Assembly (NCBI GenBank): GCA_964399635.1
Contig: CAYNRU010000043.1
Span: 138,484 to 202,483 of the forward strand
Source: UBA4615 sp964399635
GTDB lineage: Bacteria; Pseudomonadota; Gammaproteobacteria; Burkholderiales; Burkholderiaceae_E
Direction of reading: 5' to 3'
Length of the DNA stretch: 64,000 nt
This document shows, one piece after another, positions 59,914 through 64,000 of the stretch; position 1 is the first letter of the stretch, and every line of letters begins with the position of its first letter. The position numbers and the translations under genes were made by a program. The notes beneath the pieces were generated by a model. The model was not told where the DNA came from. It ran no database searches and saw only the letters and a program-made list of their open reading frames with translations.

Positions 59914-61443
59914 TCACGCGAACACCCGATCCGCATCGACCGCCCCCTGAATCACCTCCTCCATCTCAACTGCTGCCCTCACCGCATCCCCCGACAATGG
60001 CACCGACATCAGCACCAGTTCCACCTGCCGCCCGCCAGCCGGCACTCGCGTCCGTGACACCGTACGCCCGCGCTCGTTCAGCCTTTCCCAGACCTCCGGT
60101 GGCGCCGGGTAAGCCAAGCACGACACCACCCGCGGCGAGTCGAACAGCGTCGAGTACGCAAGAGCCTGGAGGACGTCGTTGCGGTGTTCCTCGCGGATCC
60201 GCTCATCCATGCCCGTCCACCCCAGGCGTTCGATCTGTTCGGCATGGCGCTTGTACTTCGCGTCGACTACCACCGTGACGTCCCCCCGTTCGATCACCAG
60301 GTCTGGCACCAGCGAGGCCTGTGAACCAAGCGAAGGCGGCCGCCACGCCAGCGGAACACGGGTCTGGCCACTTCGGCCCGCCCGAAGCCGGGCTCCGGTA
60401 CGCCGCGAAGCATGTTCGGAAACCGACTCCACCCAGGCCTCGAAGAAGGTCTCCATGTCGAGCCGCCAGGCTAGCCCCGACAGATCGGTCAGCCCGGCGA
60501 GGCCGCGTTCATCGATGGTCCAATCGATAGCCTGCAGGCCGTCGCGAAACGCCGCGCTCCGCATCGTACGGTGCTGCCATGCGGTCCGCATGCCTGCCGA
60601 CGGCGCACGCGGCAGCGTGCCAGGCAGCCGTGCCAGCACGGCCTCGCACCGGGCGATCAGCACACGAACCACGCGACCCGCACGCAGTTGCCCGGACAAC
60701 GCGTCCCGATGCCGCCGCGCAGACCATGCGACCGCCGATCGCATATCCTCATCGTCACGCAGGTCGGGGAAGCTGCACGGCACGTCGAGGTTGCGGCCGA
60801 ATGGCACTCGGGCCCGCAGGTAGGCATCCCAGTTCACCTGGCCACGAGGCGAACGCAGGTCGGCCCGTGCAAGGATGAAGCGACGATGCATCGCATCGAG
60901 CAGTCGCTCCAGACGATCGATGACAACGCTGCTCAGCACCCAGGGCGGCACGCCGCGCTCGGACTGGGGCATCTCGGGTAAGGGCAGCAACTCCGGCACG
61001 ATCCGAAAGCCCGTGCCCGCGAGCATGTCACCCGCGGACGCCCAGCTGATGCGCGGCTCGATGACCAGCCCCAGCTCGGGTCGACCGGAAACCGGCGAGG
61101 CGAGCGGCACGGCGCCGATCCTCGTGCCGGGCCGAAACAGGATGCCGGGCCGCCCGGCCCGGCGCGTGACGCTGGCCTCGACACGCAACTCGCGCAGCAG
61201 GCCCTGGTTTGCGTCGAGCAGCCCCTCGGCCCTACGTTCGGCGCCGAGCTCCGGATCCCGCCCCTCGCCGCCCAGCCAATCGAGCGCGCGAACGAACGTG
61301 TCGGTGCTGTCTTTCAGCGTTCGAGTGGGGCGCGCGATCTTGGGTCGGGTCGCGTCACTCGGAAGCAGAGGCAGCACAGGCGGCATTACGCGAGGCCTGC
61401 GCGTCGTCCGAACCACATGCTCAGGCACGTGCGCTGAGGCCAT
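59914..61443 (-). CDS. mcrC: McrC-like nuclease subunit of an McrBC-type restriction system
   Basis: About 509 aa. The C-terminal half carries a PD-(D/E)xK nuclease: PDLVIERGDVTVVVDAKYKRH, with Asp, Asp and Lys of the catalytic set. The N-terminal half is the helical McrC region. The ATG at 61443 overlaps the mcrB end by 23 bases. E. coli McrC is 348 aa, so this is the longer type found in many McrBC relatives. It cleaves DNA driven by McrB GTP/ATP-dependent translocation, usually at modified cytosines. Confidence 0.8.
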   Translation of the reverse strand: MASAHVPEHVVRTTRRPRVMPPVLPLLPSDATRPKIARPTRTLKDSTDTFVRALDWLGGEGRDPELGAERRAEGLLDANQGLLRELRVEASVTRRAGRPGILFRPGTRIGAVPLASPVSGRPELGLVIEPRISWASAGDMLAGTGFRIVPELLPLPEMPQSERGVPPWVLSSVVIDRLERLLDAMHRRFILARADLRSPRGQVNWDAYLRARVPFGRNLDVPCSFPDLRDDEDMRSAVAWSARRHRDALSGQLRAGRVVRVLIARCEAVLARLPGTLPRAPSAGMRTAWQHRTMRSAAFRDGLQAIDWTIDERGLAGLTDLSGLAWRLDMETFFEAWVESVSEHASRRTGARLRAGRSGQTRVPLAWRPPSLGSQASLVPDLVIERGDVTVVVDAKYKRHAEQIERLGWTGMDERIREEHRNDVLQALAYSTLFDSPRVVSCLAYPAPPEVWERLNERGRTVSRTRVPAGGRQVELVLMSVPLSGDAVRAAVEMEEVIQGAVDADRVFA

Positions 61444-62908
61444 CGATATAGGCGCGGATCTCGTCGGCGAAGCCCGATACATAGCCCTGCGCAAGGTACT
61501 CCTCGAGCAGGGGGCGCAGCTGTGTGTCGAGGCGCTGGTCGGCGTGCGGGTCGTCCGCGAGGAAGTACGCATGGCCGGGCATCAAGGCCATGGCCTCAGG
61601 GCCTGCGTGCTCTACGAACAATCCAAGCAGCGTGGAAAAAGCGTCTTTCATGCGCGGCCCGGCATGCTGCTCGACGACCGATCGCTGCGGATGCAAAGAC
61701 ACGAACGCGAAGCGCCTTCGCACCGCAACGTCGAGGATTGCGATGCTTCGGTCCGCACTGTTCATCGTACCAAGCAGGTCGAGGTTGTCCGGCAGGGTCA
61801 GGCGTGCACCGACTCCCGGAAAGTCATGGGCGAGCGTGACTTCCCTATGCGGCGCATCCGCCTCGAACAGGAAGATCGCCTCACCGAGCACTTTCGCCAG
61901 GTCTGCGCGATTGATCTCGTCGATGACCAGAAGGTGGCGACGGCTCGGGTCCTTGCGGGCGGTTTCGCAGGCGCGCATCAGGTGCCCGGCTAGCGGACGG
62001 AACGTCAGGCGGCCTTCATCATCGGCGCTCGGCCCCAGGCCGCCGACGAAGGATTCGTACGTGGTGCCCGGATGAAACTGGATCACCTCGCCCCGCCGAC
62101 CATAGGGCTCGGCGGCCAGGACTTCGAGCGCCATGCGAGTCTTGCCGGTACCCGGCGGCCCCTCTACGATCGCGAAGCGCCGCGTCTTCAGCAGCTCGGC
62201 GACGGCCGAAGCATCGATGCTCCTGAGCAGGTGACCGAGCCAGGCGTCCTTGAGCCGACCGGCGTCGGCGCTGAAGCCCACCTTGATCTCGATATCACGC
62301 TCCTCGAAGAACAGGTCGAAGAGCGCCGCGACCGCATCGCGCATGGATGCAGTGGGCCGCGGGCTCGGCGGCGGGATGACGAGGTAGACGACATGCCCGT
62401 ACTCCTTGGCGGCCCCAGTCCACGATGCCAGGTTGCGGCGAACCGTCTCGGGAAGCTTCAGGTCGATGCGGGTGGGGTCCTGCTTAGCCCAAGCACCGAT
62501 CGCGTTGCCTTCGGCGCGCTGCCACGCGGCGATCGCCGCGCACTTGCGAGCATGGCCCGGACGCCCGAGCACGAAGTCGTCGGGAGAGAGGCCGTGCGTA
62601 CCTACCACCATCGCCAGGAGGCAGGGTGCAGTCGCGTCGTCGCTGTCCGGTGGAAAGACCACCAGGCTCATGCCGCCGTAAGGGCCGCTCGTGGCCTGAT
62701 CGGGGGCAACCAGCGCCGCGAACGGGACCGCCTTTTCCTCGGTATGGCTGTTAACGCGCAGCTGGAACTTCTTCTCGGAGTTCACTCGAACGGTGAGGTC
62801 GCTGATTTGCCGATAGCGCGCCTGGATTGCATCGCTGAACGCCTTGCGGACGGTCTCCTCGCTCCAGCCCGCACGCCCTGCATAGATTACATCGACGATC
62901 TGCTCCAT
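61421..62908 (-). CDS. mcrB: McrB-like AAA+ GTPase/ATPase
   Basis: A 495-aa protein. Residues ~1-190 form a MrcB_N/DUF3578-like region (MSLVVFPPDSD, GNAIGAWAKQDPTRIDL) that probably reads modified DNA. The AAA+ core follows: Walker A EGPPGTGKT (~252), VIDEINRADLAK (Walker B), NLDLLGTMNSADRSIAILD (sensor I) and RRRFAF (Arg finger). The McrB-type NTMN-like GTMN signature is present. It is first in the minus-strand order mcrB-mcrC-HIT-HNH. The ATG at 62908 has no strong Shine-Dalgarno. Confidence 0.85.
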   Translation of the reverse strand: MEQIVDVIYAGRAGWSEETVRKAFSDAIQARYRQISDLTVRVNSEKKFQLRVNSHTEEKAVPFAALVAPDQATSGPYGGMSLVVFPPDSDDATAPCLLAMVVGTHGLSPDDFVLGRPGHARKCAAIAAWQRAEGNAIGAWAKQDPTRIDLKLPETVRRNLASWTGAAKEYGHVVYLVIPPPSPRPTASMRDAVAALFDLFFEERDIEIKVGFSADAGRLKDAWLGHLLRSIDASAVAELLKTRRFAIVEGPPGTGKTRMALEVLAAEPYGRRGEVIQFHPGTTYESFVGGLGPSADDEGRLTFRPLAGHLMRACETARKDPSRRHLLVIDEINRADLAKVLGEAIFLFEADAPHREVTLAHDFPGVGARLTLPDNLDLLGTMNSADRSIAILDVAVRRRFAFVSLHPQRSVVEQHAGPRMKDAFSTLLGLFVEHAGPEAMALMPGHAYFLADDPHADQRLDTQLRPLLEEYLAQGYVSGFADEIRAYIDGLSARA

Positions 62909-63532
62909 ACCGACCTGGACCTCGAGGGAAGAAGCGACCAGATTAGCCGATCACAGCTATTGCGCTACGCTCGAATAGGTGATTGGTTTGGAGCCAGTTA
63001 TCAGGATATCGGGGACCATGCGGCGGCACAGCTCGCGCATGTGCGTGGCACTGGTGGCGCCCAAGCCGCGTCGACGCAGCGTATGCGCGAACTACGGATA
63101 CCCGAACTACTTTCCCTTGGTCCAAAGCGCGACGTAGGTCGACTGTGCGGTCAGGCGACGCCCGGGTCCCGATCGACGCGCCGCATCGCGACCGCATGCC
63201 CGCCGATAGCCTCGCCCGGGATCGGCGGCGGGACCTAGACATTAGGGTTCGCGAACTGGCAGCCCGCCGGCTTCGTGAAGGTCGTGAGGATTGACGCCAA
63301 CGTCCCGAAGCGCGCTCGGTCATCCCAAGCGATGTGCGGTGCTGACCATCCACAAGGACAAGTACGGGAAAGGCAAGGGGTGTACGCTCCCGCGTACTTA
63401 CTGTTGGCCAGCCGCTCAGCGTGATCGCGCTGGAGATCACGCACGGTGGCCAATGCCAGGTACCGACCACAGCGCCACGGCCTGCGCCGCCCCTCGCAGC
63501 GCAAATAAACCGCGGCCCCAAGGAGACCCAAG
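62909..63532. other. Gap between mcrB and a Bug receptor gene
   Basis: About 620 bases, divergent region. It should hold both promoters. No RNA gene, repeat or supported small gene is visible; open frames here lack ribosome-binding sites and recognised motifs. Confidence 0.5.
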
Positions 63533-64000
63533 ATGCGTTTCACCAAGCTGCTGCTCGCCCTGGCCCTAACCGCCCAAGCAACCTTCGCCGCAGCCCAACC
63601 CTACCCCGCCAAACCCATCCGCCTGATCATCGGCTTTCCCCCAGGCGGCGGCGCCGACGGCGTGGCCCGCCCGGTCGCAGACGCACTATCCCGGGAACTC
63701 GGCCAGCCCGTCATCGTCGACAACCGCCCCGGCGCCGGCACGACGATCGCGGCCTCGGCCGCGGCCACCGCGGCGCCCGACGGCTACACGCTGTTCATGC
63801 ACAACTCCAGCATCTACGGCAGCCTGCAGGCGGTCTTCAAGGACTACAAGTTCCAGCCCAAGGACTTCACGCCGATCTCGCTGTGGACGACGGCGCCGCT
63901 GGTGGTGGCGGTGCCCGCCACGCTGCCGGTGAAGACGCTCGAGGAGCTGATCGCGATGGCCCGCGCGCAGCCCGGCAAGCTCAACTACGCGTCATCGGGC
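63533..64000 (+). CDS. Bug/TctC family tripartite tricarboxylate receptor (partial, runs off the window)
   Basis: The first 156 residues are present. A signal peptide (LLLALALTAQATFAAAQ) is followed by YPAKPIRLIIGFPPGGG, RPGAGTTIAA and APDGYTLFM, the Bug signatures. AAGGAGA precedes the ATG by 7 bases. The return of strongly GC-biased codons shows the ordinary chromosome resuming after the defence island. Confidence 0.9.
   Translation, partial: MRFTKLLLALALTAQATFAAAQPYPAKPIRLIIGFPPGGGADGVARPVADALSRELGQPVIVDNRPGAGTTIAASAAATAAPDGYTLFMHNSSIYGSLQAVFKDYKFQPKDFTPISLWTTAPLVVAVPATLPVKTLEELIAMARAQPGKLNYASSG

Noticed and set aside
62909..63532. Frames of 90-190 codons in the gap before the last Bug gene
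   Set aside because: They overlap one another on both strands and one overlaps the Bug start. None has a motif or start signal.
1..64000. tRNA, rRNA and CRISPR arrays
   Set aside because: Looked for cloverleaf-like ends, conserved rRNA stretches and regularly spaced repeats by eye; none was found. This is not as sensitive as a covariance-model search.

Overview
The window looks like a chromosome segment from a high-GC betaproteobacterium, most likely Burkholderiales. The evidence is the uniformly GC-rich codon use, three Bug/TctC-type periplasmic solute receptors (12127-13107, 22812-23780 and 63533 to the window end, a family greatly expanded in Burkholderiales), several LysR regulators, and small catabolic gene sets. 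I saw no rRNA, tRNA or CRISPR array.

Region 1 (1-22.4 kb) is ordinary GC-rich chromosome. It opens with the 5' end of ppc. Next comes a conserved but poorly understood membrane and polyamine-like cluster: an FAD oxidoreductase and a membrane-anchored spermidine-synthase-like protein on the minus strand, then DUF350, SPFH-SHOCT, DUF4178, a tiny Gly-rich peptide and a SpeD-type AdoMet decarboxylase on the plus strand. After it lie a dienelactone-hydrolase-like enzyme, a META lipoprotein, a putative catabolic operon (DUF1445 hydro-lyase, Bug receptor, HpcH/HpaI aldolase, Asp/Glu racemase-like), an HhH/coiled-coil plus OmpA pair, a sulfatase-modifying-factor-like / NAGPA-like / epimerase trio, and an amidase.

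Region 2 (22.4-30.7 kb) is a mosaic scar. Truncated remnants (DUF4242 protein, trxB, higA, tyrosine integrase, TonB receptor, hutF, IS5-type transposase) alternate with intact genes: a Grx-DinB fusion plus Bug receptor facing a LysR gene, an MFS transporter, a ParE-type toxin module and a hybrid Phd/CcdA-CcdB module.

Region 3 (30.7-41.4 kb) holds alpha/beta hydrolases (one fused to a LuxR HTH), LysR and CadC-like regulators, a DUF1254 protein, two methyltransferases and a RidA protein.

Region 4 (41.6-62.9 kb) is a defence island: a TM0106-type RecB-like nuclease/SF1 helicase; a two-gene unit matching Druantia type III (DruH-like 1152 aa, DruE-like 1975 aa) with visibly lower GC; a 988-base gap with a perfect 29-bp-arm hairpin; an uncharacterised four-gene cassette (55725-57990) with its own palindromic operator and promoter; and, converging on it, a McrB-McrC-HIT-HNH set. 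The last 0.5 kb starts another Bug receptor.

The two best leads for undescribed biology are the four-gene cassette facing McrBC-HIT-HNH, and the SPFH/DUF350/DUF4178/SpeD/SpeE-like cluster. The Druantia III assignment is the firmest defence call.
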